Below are positions 1 through 5,726 of a DNA stretch of 5,848 nucleotides, piece by piece. This DNA comes from Bacillota bacterium (GTDB lineage Bacteria > Bacillota > Clostridia > Oscillospirales > Oscillospiraceae). Every line of letters begins with the position of its first letter. Position 1 is the stretch's first letter. The stretch is from assembly GCA_023393155.1 (NCBI GenBank), contig JAEWML010000075.1, positions 1-5,848 of the forward strand, written 5' to 3'. The notes beneath the pieces were generated by a model. That model was not told the DNA's origin and did no database searches. It was given only the letters and a program-made list of their open reading frames with translations. A program made the position numbers and the translations under genes.

Positions 1-27
1 AAAGCGGACGCTGATTACTTCGGTCAA
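1..27 (-). CDS. Start of a PSP1-domain protein, probably RicT/YaaT (partial, cut by window edge)
   Basis: Only nine codons lie in the window, reading (M)TEVISVRF from a TTG start. The TTG overlaps the holB stop codon (TTGA arrangement). GGAGG at 35-39 sits 7 bases upstream, inside the end of holB, and supports this start. The opening residues resemble the beginning of clostridial PSP1-domain proteins. In Firmicutes the gene just after holB is often yaaT/ricT, whose B. subtilis product is part of the RicA-RicF-RicT complex that affects RNase Y-dependent RNA maturation and sporulation. The overlap implies translational coupling to holB. The identification rests mostly on gene order because so little protein is visible, so it is tentative. 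Nothing can be said about its domains or length. Confidence 0.55.
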
Positions 28-890
28 AGGATACCCTCCAATTCCACGGCCAGGGCGCCCAGCACGTGGTTGACCCCCACGTTGTACGCGCACTCCCGGC
101 AATATGACTGCAATAATTCTATTGTGTGCATGATTTGCTGTTTTGTCAAGTTTTTTGCAAGAAACCGTGCCGTTTTTTCACTCTTTCCCGGTACTTCCTG
201 TCCATAGACGATTAAAAGCGCATCCGCAAACAAGCCGTGGGCCTGCTCCAAAAGGGTTTGAAGCGCCTCCCGGTCCGTCTTTTTCCGCTCCAGCTCCACC
301 AAAAGCTCCGTCACCGCGCCCCGCTTTTTTTCGCCCACGGCGCGGCACAAAGCCTCCACTTCGGCGGACAGCTCCGTCGCTTCGCCGTCCTCCGCCTCCG
401 GGTGCAGCCTGATTTCCACGCAGCGGGAGCGCAGGGTTTGCAGTATCACCGCCGGGTTTTCCGCGCAGAAGAGAAACGCGGCGTAGGGCGGTCCCTCCTC
501 CACGATTTTCAGCAGCACGTTTTGGTCCTGCTCTGTCAAAAGGGCGCAGTCCTCAAAAATATAAACCTTCCGCGCGCCCTCGTTGGGGCGGATATACGCG
601 TCCGACCGGACGGCGCGCACCGCGTCCACAGAGAGGTTTTTATGCTCCTCATCCCGCACCGCGGTTACGTCCGGGTGAATGCCCCCCAGCACCTTGCGGC
701 AGGCGGGGCACGCGCCGCAGGGCTTTCCCTTTTCCGCCGTGCATTCCATTGCCGCGGCGGCAAAACGGGCCGCGCCCGCCCGGTCGCCCGGGCCGGTGAA
801 CAGCAACGCGTGGGCCAGAGAACCCCTCTGTGCAGCGGCGCGGATGCGGGACGCCGCCGGTGTGTTTTTCAATTTTTCCAGCTCCGCCAT
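24..890 (-). CDS. holB: DNA polymerase III subunit delta' (clamp-loader subunit)
   Basis: This 288-residue protein is the delta' subunit of the clamp loader, which with delta and tau/gamma opens the beta clamp and loads it on primed DNA. Visible marks: HALLFTGPGDRAG (residues 27-39) is a degenerate Walker A without the GK[ST] lysine, as expected for delta', which does not hydrolyse ATP. Cysteines 50, 58, 61 and 64 form the zinc module. NVLLKIVEEGP (124-134) matches the family's NALLKxLEEP motif. SRC (155-157) carries the arginine finger. The helical C-terminal collar domain ends with NVGVNHVLGAL (270-280). Length is slightly short of typical (about 300-330). An upstream in-frame start at 932 is possible, but GGGAGG 5 bases before the ATG at 890 favours the shorter form. 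The next gene overlaps its stop, suggesting an operon. The common Firmicute partner tmk is not upstream here; a sugar-acid operon is. Confidence 0.93.
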   Translation of the reverse strand: MAELEKLKNTPAASRIRAAAQRGSLAHALLFTGPGDRAGAARFAAAAMECTAEKGKPCGACPACRKVLGGIHPDVTAVRDEEHKNLSVDAVRAVRSDAYIRPNEGARKVYIFEDCALLTEQDQNVLLKIVEEGPPYAAFLFCAENPAVILQTLRSRCVEIRLHPEAEDGEATELSAEVEALCRAVGEKKRGAVTELLVELERKKTDREALQTLLEQAHGLFADALLIVYGQEVPGKSEKTARFLAKNLTKQQIMHTIELLQSYCRECAYNVGVNHVLGALAVELEGIL

Positions 891-895
891 GGGAA

Positions 896-901
896 CCTCC
901 C
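896..901 (-). promoter_or_regulatory. Ribosome binding site of holB
   Basis: On the minus strand AAGGGAGG is followed by five bases and the ATG at 890. No comparable site precedes the in-frame ATG at 932. This decides the start: the first 14 codons of the longer reading are leader sequence. Confidence 0.8.
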
Positions 902-958
902 TTATCGAGGACTCCGCCTTCGGCGGGCGCAAACGTGCAGGCCGTCTGCTTTACGGAT

Positions 959-967
959 ATTGTAACA
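959..967 (-). promoter_or_regulatory. Probable holB promoter, extended -10 type
   Basis: On the minus strand TGTTACAAT combines a TACAAT -10 hexamer (959-964) with the TG of an extended -10 (966-967). The expected -35 position (982-987) reads TTCCAT, a poor match, which is tolerable for an extended -10 promoter. The start site would fall near 952, giving a leader of about 60 bases before the holB ATG. No other gene in the window would drive holB if the hairpin at 1146-1173 terminates the upstream operon. This is a motif-based prediction only. Confidence 0.45.
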
Positions 968-1145
968 CGGTTTTGTGGAAAATGGAATTCTGAATTTTGG
1001 GCGGAAAGGAAAGTAAAACAAAAATTTTGCAGGCCGGATAAAAAATGATGCAAAAGCACGGCATGGTCAAAACAAAGTCGCCGCACAAGCAGATTCCACA
1101 GGGAGATTCTCGCCTGCCTGCCCCGCGCAGGCGCATAAAGAGAGA
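968..1145. other. Intergenic stretch upstream of holB without a recognisable gene
   Basis: The gap between holB and the aldolase runs from 891 to 1259. Apart from the holB leader and promoter (891-967) and the terminator-like hairpin (1146-1173), I see no convincing gene. Short open frames here lack ribosome binding sites and recognisable sequence. Two items are notable. One is a GC-rich inverted repeat at 1111-1133, with arms CGCCTGC and GCAGGCG around 9 bases and no T-run after it on either strand. The other is TTTTCCACA on the minus strand at 974-982, which fits the relaxed DnaA-box consensus TTWTNCACA. Whether either functions is unknown. Confidence 0.5.
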
Positions 1146-1173
1146 ATGAGAACCGGTATGAATCGGTTCTCAT
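1146..1173 (-). terminator. Probable transcription terminator after the aldolase gene
   Basis: A perfect 10-bp inverted repeat, ATGAGAACCG (1146-1155) and CGGTTCTCAT (1164-1173), encloses 8 bases. A G-U and a U-A pair can extend it to 12 bp with a 4-base loop. It lies about 90 bases past the aldolase stop. On the minus strand it is followed by TCTCTCTTTA, an imperfect U-tract. On the plus strand it is followed after 4 bases by ATTTTTT, so it may work in both directions. The stem is clear; its efficiency on the minus strand is uncertain. Confidence 0.6.
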
Positions 1174-1259
1174 CCTCATTTTTTCGTATTCAGGCTGCTT
1201 TTTCTGTATTCTCTCTATATATTGCGGGCTTCCTACCGAAGCGCGTGGCGCGGCGCGGT

Positions 1260-2153
1260 TCACAAAATATTTTCCCGGCCCAGCAGCTCAAGAATGCGGG
1301 CGTCGTCTTCAACTGTGGCGTTGGGCATGGGGAATGTACCGGCGCTGGTGGTGCAGATTCCCCGCAGACGGGCCGTCTCCTTGATGACAGGCAGGAAAGG
1401 ACTGCGGATGGCGTACAGATCCATCAGGCGGTCAATGCTCTGCTGGCCTGCGGCGATGCCGTCCAGATTGTTTTCCCGGAAGGCCCGCACCCACGCGGTG
1501 CATACCTCGGGCACCACATTACTCAGCGCGCCAATGCAGCCGTTGCCCCCGGAAAGAACGTTGTGGGCGAAGTTATCGTCAAAACCGGAGTAAATCTCAA
1601 AGGAGGGAATCAGAGGCTTGATCAGCTTAATCAGTTCCCGGGTATGGTCCATTCCGGAGATGGTATCCTTAAAACCCACGATGTTGGAATGCATCTGGGC
1701 AAGTTGAAGCACCGTTGCGGGCGGAATGGTGTATCCGGTGTTGTCGGGAAAATTATAGATATAGATTGGGCCATGGATTTCTCTGGCCAGCCGGTCGTAA
1801 TACTGAAGCAGGGCTTCGGCTCCAAAATGGAAATAGTATGGCGGGAGAATCATCACCGCGTCGGCGCCCGCGTCCAGACATTCGTTGGAAAAGTCGATAA
1901 TCTGCTGCGCCACCATGCTGGACGTGCCAATAATCAGTTTCACACGATGGTTGATGCGCTCAATGGCAAACTTTGCCATAATGCTGCGCTGCTCCATGGG
2001 CATCGCGAAAAATTCGCTGGAACTTCCCTCCACCAAAATTCCGTCAATGCCCTTTTCGATCAGATTGTCAAAAAGTTTTCCCTGACTTTCCAGATCCAGA
2101 GTTCCGTCTTCGTGGAATAATGTAATGGCCGGCGCGAGATAAGCTGCTTGCAT
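1260..2153 (-). CDS. DapA-superfamily aldolase, probably 2-keto-3-deoxy sugar-acid aldolase (YagE/YjhH-like)
   Basis: This 297-residue protein is a class I TIM-barrel aldolase of the dihydrodipicolinate synthase/N-acetylneuraminate lyase family and is full length for it. The Schiff-base lysine is K162 in GFKDT (160-164). The catalytic tyrosine is Y133 in YNFPDNTG (133-140). The substrate-carboxylate loop is GSSSE (43-47), in place of GTTGE of DapA or GSTGE of NanA. The arginine that marks true dihydrodipicolinate synthase (R138 in E. coli) is N138 here, so lysine synthesis is unlikely. Features such as YNFPxxTG and KDTI resemble E. coli YagE/YjhH as I remember them. It would split 2-keto-3-deoxygluconate, or the pentonate analogue, to pyruvate plus an aldehyde in the cytoplasm. 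AAAGGA lies 8 bases before the ATG, and the dehydratase stop is 26 bases upstream, so co-transcription is expected. N-acetylneuraminate lyase or hydroxyproline-type aldolase activity is less likely given the neighbours. Confidence 0.85.
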   Translation of the reverse strand: MQAAYLAPAITLFHEDGTLDLESQGKLFDNLIEKGIDGILVEGSSSEFFAMPMEQRSIMAKFAIERINHRVKLIIGTSSMVAQQIIDFSNECLDAGADAVMILPPYYFHFGAEALLQYYDRLAREIHGPIYIYNFPDNTGYTIPPATVLQLAQMHSNIVGFKDTISGMDHTRELIKLIKPLIPSFEIYSGFDDNFAHNVLSGGNGCIGALSNVVPEVCTAWVRAFRENNLDGIAAGQQSIDRLMDLYAIRSPFLPVIKETARLRGICTTSAGTFPMPNATVEDDARILELLGRENIL

Positions 2154-2179
2154 AATAAATTTCCTTTCAGATTTCCGGT

Positions 2180-3898
2180 TTATTCCAGACCCGCGCCCTT
2201 CATAGCGGAGACGGCGTGGTCAGTGTAGAGCTTATAGAAGCCCTTACGCTTTTCGCGGGGCAGAATGCCCGCTTTGGAGCGCTCCTCCAGAACCTTTGCG
2301 GCCTCCTCAATGGTGCAGGGCACGCCGTGGATACCGGTGAGGTTCATGGTTCTCTCCATAATATCGTAGGAGATAATGTCGCCCTCTTCGATAAAGGCGA
2401 TGGGGCCGCCGGCAGCCGCCTCGGGGCTGACGTGGCCGATGGCCGCGCCGCGGGTGGCGCCGGAGAAGCGTCCGTCGGTAATCAGGGCGACCTTGCCGTT
2501 GAGGCGCTCATCGCACACGATGCCTTCGGTGGTCATCAGCATTTCGGGCATGCCGCAGCCACGGGGCCCCTCGTACCGGATGACGATGATATCGCCGGGG
2601 TTAATCTGTCCGCTGACCACGGCGGCATAAGCGTCCTCTTCGTGGTTGAACACGCGGGCGTTGCCGGTGACCTTCCACTGCTCCTCCACGCAGGCGGAGT
2701 ATTTGACTACGCTGCCCTCCGGGGCAATATTGCCCTTGAGGATGGCGACGCTGCCCTTTTCGGGGGCCTTATCCACCGGGAAAATTACCTGATCACGGGT
2801 CAGGCCATAGTTTTCGAGATATCCGAGGTTGCGGTTGAACCAGTTGTCCCGCTCCAGATCCTCCAGATTTTCGCCCAGCGTTTTACCGGTGACGGTCATC
2901 ACGTTCAGATCCAGCATGTCCTTGAGCATCAACTGCACCATGGGCACGCCTCCGGCAAACCAGAAGGATTCCGTCAGCTGGGCGCCGGAGGGATTGATGT
3001 TGCCCAGATGGGGTACCTGATGGTTGATTTCATCAAACAGCTCGATGGGCAGTTCGTAACCCAGTTCCCGGGCAATGGAGGGCAGATGGATGGTGGCGTT
3101 GGTGGAACCGCCGATGGCGCTGTGGACAATGATGGCGTTGCGGAAGGCGGCGGGAGTCATGATCTGGCTGGGAGTGATGCCCAGCTTAACCAGATTCAGA
3201 ATCTGCCGTCCGGCCTGACGGGCATACTGCAAGATGTCGCGCATAGTGGCGGGAACCAGAGCACTGCCGGGCAAGGCCAGGCCAATTGCCTCCGCCATAC
3301 ACTGCATGGTGCTGGCGGTGCCAAGGAAGGTGCACGCACCCACGGAGGGGCAGCCGGTGAGCTTATAGTCCCGGACTTCCTGCGGCGTAATGGCGTCCTT
3401 TCGCTTTTGACGCAGGGAGATGTCGCCCGCGACCAGAGAGGTGGTCATATGGGGGCCGGGACGCATGGAGCCGCCGGGCATGAAAATGGTGGGGATGTCC
3501 ATGCGGGCGGCTGCTTTCAGGTGGGCGGGAATGGATTTGTCGCAGCTGGAGGAGAGGATCATACCGTCCCAGGGCACGGCGGACGCGTGAACTTCCACCA
3601 TATTGGCAATGGCTTCCCGCGAGGCCAGCACCATGTTCATGCCGTCGTGGCCCTGCGCGCAGCCGTCGCAAACGTCCGTGGCATGGTACTGGGCGGGAAA
3701 GCCGCCCTGCTCAAACACGCCGAACTTGGCCTGCTCGGCCAGTTGATTGAGGTGGACGCTGCCGGGATGGGAGTCACCGAACACGTCTTCAATCATGATC
3801 TGGGGCTTGGTAATATCGGTGTCGTCCCAGCCGGAGCCCATTTCCAGCGCGTCAAACTGCGCCCAGAGGGCCCTTTCCTTAATGCTCTTCTGATTCAT
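2180..3898 (-). CDS. IlvD/Edd-family dehydratase, probably sugar-acid (aldonate) dehydratase
   Basis: This 572-residue protein is an Fe-S, Mg-dependent dehydratase of the IlvD/Edd family and is full length. Probable cluster cysteines are C77 in [12 protein letters not shown] (76-87), C119 in SCDK and C189 in GACTFLGT. K121 of the CDK motif matches the metal-binding, carbamoylated lysine of known structures, and S479 in DGRFSG matches the catalytic base. The segment GPRGCGMPE (444-452) is one residue shorter than GPKGGPGMRE of true dihydroxyacid dehydratase and matches Edd (GPKANGMPE). [13 protein letters not shown] also resembles Edd and YjhG. It would convert an aldonate such as gluconate or xylonate to the 2-keto-3-deoxy acid, feeding the downstream aldolase. 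AAGGAG lies 9 bases before the chosen ATG. In-frame starts up to 4033 would add about 45 residues encoded through a terminator-like hairpin, so they are rejected. A branched-chain amino-acid role is unlikely, but the substrate is unproven. Confidence 0.87.
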   Translation of the reverse strand: MNQKSIKERALWAQFDALEMGSGWDDTDITKPQIMIEDVFGDSHPGSVHLNQLAEQAKFGVFEQGGFPAQYHATDVCDGCAQGHDGMNMVLASREAIANMVEVHASAVPWDGMILSSSCDKSIPAHLKAAARMDIPTIFMPGGSMRPGPHMTTSLVAGDISLRQKRKDAITPQEVRDYKLTGCPSVGACTFLGTASTMQCMAEAIGLALPGSALVPATMRDILQYARQAGRQILNLVKLGITPSQIMTPAAFRNAIIVHSAIGGSTNATIHLPSIARELGYELPIELFDEINHQVPHLGNINPSGAQLTESFWFAGGVPMVQLMLKDMLDLNVMTVTGKTLGENLEDLERDNWFNRNLGYLENYGLTRDQVIFPVDKAPEKGSVAILKGNIAPEGSVVKYSACVEEQWKVTGNARVFNHEEDAYAAVVSGQINPGDIIVIRYEGPRGCGMPEMLMTTEGIVCDERLNGKVALITDGRFSGATRGAAIGHVSPEAAAGGPIAFIEEGDIISYDIMERTMNLTGIHGVPCTIEEAAKVLEERSKAGILPREKRKGFYKLYTDHAVSAMKGAGLE

Positions 3899-3907
3899 AG
3901 AATGTTT

Positions 3908-3913
3908 CTCCTT
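3908..3913 (-). promoter_or_regulatory. Ribosome binding site of the dehydratase gene
   Basis: On the minus strand AAAGGAG is followed by about 9 bases and the ATG at 3898. It decides the start. The only other purine-rich site, AAGGAG at 4022-4027, lies just 3 bases from an in-frame ATG at 4018, which is too close for efficient initiation. Confidence 0.75.
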
Positions 3914-3922
3914 TGTAACGGC

Positions 3923-3951
3923 GGAGCTTTGTATCATTTTGCCGAAGCTCC
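3923..3951 (-). other. Leader stem-loop just upstream of the dehydratase ribosome binding site
   Basis: The arms GGAGCTT and AAGCTCC (3923-3929 and 3945-3951) form a perfect 7-bp stem with a 15-base loop. No T-run follows on the minus strand, so it is not a terminator. It may be a stabilising or regulatory leader hairpin. Its function is unknown. Confidence 0.4.
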
Positions 3952-3986
3952 TGTTTTCCTGTTTGGCTGCATAAAAATCGGGAAAA

Positions 3987-4016
3987 GGCCTGCCGCTGTG
4001 TCCACAGCGGCAAGCC
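3987..4016 (-). terminator. Intrinsic terminator or attenuator between permease and dehydratase
   Basis: In minus-strand RNA a 13-bp stem forms between 4004-4016 (GGCUUGCCGCUGU) and 3987-3999 (ACAGCGGCAGGCC) around a GGAC tetraloop. UUUU follows directly, with a second U-run 5 bases further on. One pair is a G-U wobble on the minus strand but a C-A mismatch on the plus strand, which points to a minus-strand function. It lies about 78 bases past the permease stop, in front of two genes of the same pathway. It therefore probably lowers rather than abolishes downstream transcription, or shapes the 3' end of a permease-only transcript. No strong promoter is visible between it and the dehydratase. 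Confidence 0.7.
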
Positions 4017-4040
4017 ATTTTCTCCTTAGGCATTGCGCTT

Positions 4041-4066
4041 ACAGGAGAAGGTACTGGCTCCCCTGT
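4041..4066 (-). other. Stem-loop upstream of the internal terminator
   Basis: In minus-strand RNA ACAGGGGAG (4058-4066) pairs with UUCUCCUGU (4041-4049) over 9 bp, including two G-U wobbles, with an 8-base loop. At least one wobble would be an A-C mismatch in plus-strand RNA. The descending arm can instead pair with AGGAGAA at 4020-4026, next to the terminator. This is the arrangement expected of alternative leader structures, but no known riboswitch class is recognised. Confidence 0.35.
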
Positions 4067-4093
4067 GATATTGTGTGGAGTAACTTGCCGCGC

Positions 4094-5512
4094 TTAGAGC
4101 AAGCCGACGGCGGCAAAGATGAAAACCAGGATAAAGCAGGTGATGCCGGCCACAACATCCGGAATAGTGATATACTTCAGGCCCTGCTTGAGGTCCAGGT
4201 TGAAGAATTTGCTGATGACCCAGAAGCCGGAGTTGTTGACGTGGTTGAAGATCATGGTGCCGGCGCCGATGGCCAGCGCGGTGGAAATGGGGGTCAGGCC
4301 CAGAGAAGCCATCATGGGCATGATGACGCCTGCGGCGGTCAGCCCGGCAGTGGTCATAGAGCCAACGGCGGTCATCATGATCACGCCCACCAGGAAGGGA
4401 ATCAGCAGCCCGGGCACGCCGGAGTCGGCGATCACCTGGCTCAGGCCCTCAATGGCGGGAGAGGACTTGATAACGGAGGCAAAGGCGCCGCCCATGCCGG
4501 TGATCAGCAGCGCGGGCAGAGCAACCTCCATACCGCGGCCAAACCAACTGTTGAGCACCACTTCGCGGAACTCCCTGGGGTTCTTGCCGGTGACATCTTC
4601 GTTGCTCTTGCGGACGGAATTCTTGTGAGTAATCGCCAGCAAAATGGTGTAAATCACGCCCAGACCCAGAGCCACGATCTTATCACCCAGAACATCGGTG
4701 ATGGCACGAACCGCAGAATCGGCATCGGGAATGGCCATCTTCACGAAGGAACTGAATGCAATCAGAAACACGGGAATCAGAATTGTCAAGAAGGAAGCAA
4801 AAGTGCCGGGCAGGTCTTCGCCCTTAATGAGAATGTCGCTGACCTTGTCGGAATTGGTCTCTTCAATCTCAGCCACAACGGCAGGGACCGGCTCCACATA
4901 TTCCTTGTCGGTCCACTTGCGCAGCACCAGCCAAGTCACAAAGAACGCAATCAGGGAAATTACAATACCCCAGGAGATGGTCAGCCCCAGATCGGCGCCC
5001 AGCATGATGGACACAGCCAGAATGCCGGGGGTGGGGGGGACCATGGCATGGGTCAGGTTCAGGCCAGCCTGGGTAAAGGCGGCCATTTTGCCCATGGAAA
5101 TGCGCTTGCGCTTGGAAAGGACGTTTGCGATGTTGGAGGTCAGGATGGTGGTGATGTCGCCAAACACAGGGATGGACACCACATAACCGGTCAGGGCAGG
5201 CGCCAGCTCCAGATTTTTACCGTGGAACAGGCGGATGAAGAAGTTGGCAATCGATTTAGCCGCGCCGGTATCCTGCACACCCATCGCCAGAATCGCGCCC
5301 AGCATAATGGGAATGCCCAGGCTCTGTAAGGTGCCGCCGAAACCGGCGTTGATATTCACCAGAGATTCGGCGAAGGAGAAGCCCATGACCAGAGACATGA
5401 CCAGAGCCACGGAAAACAGGGAAAACACCGGGTGCAGCTTTGCTTTCATAATCAGCAGCATCAGCGCTGCAATGGAGAGAACCAGAATTACCAGAAATAC
5501 GCCAGCAGACAT
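4094..5512 (-). CDS. GntP-family gluconate/sugar-acid permease
   Basis: This 472-residue integral membrane protein belongs to the GntP family of proton-coupled transporters for gluconate and related acids (E. coli GntP, GntT, IdnT, YjhF). Hydrophobic segments run through most of the chain, for example near residues 4-22, 28-48, 103-125, 176-198, 238-260, 277-295, 365-385 and 450-472. Family marks are THAMVPPTPGILA (154-166), followed by GADLG (172-176), and NHVNNSGFW (423-431). A hydrophilic loop at about 199-236 is rich in acidic residues and probably cytoplasmic. The length is slightly above the usual 440-450. The ATG at 5512 is preceded by GGGAG at 8 bases; an in-frame extension to 5671 would run through leader repeats and lacks such a site. 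It is the first gene of the operon, and its neighbours suggest import of an aldonate broken down by dehydration and aldol cleavage. Gluconate, xylonate or 2-keto-3-deoxygluconate are all possible cargoes. Confidence 0.88.
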   Translation of the reverse strand: MSAGVFLVILVLSIAALMLLIMKAKLHPVFSLFSVALVMSLVMGFSFAESLVNINAGFGGTLQSLGIPIMLGAILAMGVQDTGAAKSIANFFIRLFHGKNLELAPALTGYVVSIPVFGDITTILTSNIANVLSKRKRISMGKMAAFTQAGLNLTHAMVPPTPGILAVSIMLGADLGLTISWGIVISLIAFFVTWLVLRKWTDKEYVEPVPAVVAEIEETNSDKVSDILIKGEDLPGTFASFLTILIPVFLIAFSSFVKMAIPDADSAVRAITDVLGDKIVALGLGVIYTILLAITHKNSVRKSNEDVTGKNPREFREVVLNSWFGRGMEVALPALLITGMGGAFASVIKSSPAIEGLSQVIADSGVPGLLIPFLVGVIMMTAVGSMTTAGLTAAGVIMPMMASLGLTPISTALAIGAGTMIFNHVNNSGFWVISKFFNLDLKQGLKYITIPDVVAGITCFILVFIFAAVGLL

Positions 5513-5520
5513 GATAAGTA

Positions 5521-5525
5521 CTCCC
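5521..5525 (-). promoter_or_regulatory. Ribosome binding site of the permease gene
   Basis: On the minus strand GGGAG, inside the purine-rich run AAAAGGAAAGGGAG, is followed by 8 bases and the ATG at 5512. It fixes the start. The tandem repeat at 5541-5574 ends about 15 bases upstream of it, so a protein bound there, or the RNA hairpin it can form, could affect initiation. Confidence 0.75.
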
Positions 5526-5540
5526 TTTCCTTTTGGATTT

Positions 5541-5574
5541 ATGCGTTTGCCATAAATATGCGTTTGCCATAAAT
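5541..5574. repeat. Perfect tandem repeat, 2 x 17 bp, in the permease leader
   Basis: The unit ATGCGTTTGCCATAAAT occurs twice head to tail with no mismatch (5541-5557 and 5558-5574). With flanking bases, the first copy forms an inverted repeat: ATTTATG (5537-5543), 7 bases, CATAAAT (5551-5557). Two degenerate relatives seem to follow, near 5573-5588 (ATGAGTCGCCATACAT) and 5610-5625 (ATGCGATGCCATGTGA). The array lies in the transcribed leader, close to the ribosome binding site. It could be an operator or an RNA element. A simple replication-slippage duplication is the plain alternative. Confidence 0.75.
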
Positions 5575-5595
5575 GAGTCGCCATACATACATGGG

Positions 5596-5628
5596 GCTTC
5601 GGCACATACATGCGATGCCATGTGAAGC
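5596..5628 (-). other. Possible leader stem-loop
   Basis: In minus-strand RNA GCUUC (5624-5628) pairs with GAAGC (5596-5600). Next to it ACAU can pair with AUGU inside, leaving a 3-base bulge. No U-run follows, so it is not a terminator. The structure is weak and may have no role. Confidence 0.25.
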
Positions 5629-5680
5629 AGTATAACCACCTCGACGGAAGCCATACCCAGCACCCCTTCACAAAGCCACT

Positions 5681-5697
5681 ATTCCGTTATACGGAAT
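5681..5697. promoter_or_regulatory. Operator-like inverted repeat 1
   Basis: ATTCCGT and ACGGAAT form a perfect 7-bp dyad around a TAT spacer, about 55-70 bases downstream of the predicted start site. It is the farthest downstream of three dyads sharing ATTCC/GGAAT-type half-sites. A repressor-binding role is inferred from position and symmetry. The cognate regulator is not in the window. Confidence 0.55.
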
Positions 5698-5700
5698 TAC

Positions 5701-5718
5701 ATTCCGAAATATAGGAAT
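5701..5718. promoter_or_regulatory. Operator-like inverted repeat 2
   Basis: ATTCC (5701-5705) and GGAAT (5714-5718) form a 5-bp dyad with an 8-base AT-rich middle. The half-sites are identical to those of the dyad at 5681-5697. Its centre lies about 20.5 bp from that dyad's centre, close to two helical turns. Confidence 0.5.
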
Positions 5719-5726
5719 AAAAAATA

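Noticed and set aside
237..965. Plus-strand open frame of 242 codons over holB
   Set aside because: Arg/Ala/Gly-rich shadow sequence opposite a gene with delta' motifs; no start signal.
1146..2120. Plus-strand open frame of 324 codons over the aldolase
   Set aside because: It begins inside the terminator hairpin, lacks a ribosome binding site and family motifs, and lies opposite a clear aldolase.
2216..5329. Very long open frame (1037 codons) on the plus strand antisense to dehydratase and permease, crossing their intergenic gap
   Set aside because: Its product is low-complexity and rich in Gly, His, Asp and Gln, the typical shadow of a GC-rich codon pattern. It has no recognisable domain or ribosome binding site, and both genes opposite it have clear family motifs.
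5541..5574. Catabolite-responsive element (cre) within the tandem repeat
   Set aside because: TGGCAAACGCATATT aligned to WTGNAANCGNWNNCW has at least two mismatches at conserved positions, including the initial T of TG.
5541..5625. CRISPR array or replication iterons
   Set aside because: Two perfect 17-bp copies are directly adjacent with no spacers. There are no cas genes and no replication initiator gene, and the position is in an mRNA leader.
5513..5671. In-frame N-terminal extension of the permease
   Set aside because: It starts at GTG without a ribosome binding site, encodes Trp/His-rich sequence across the leader repeats, and the ATG at 5512 has a good Shine-Dalgarno.
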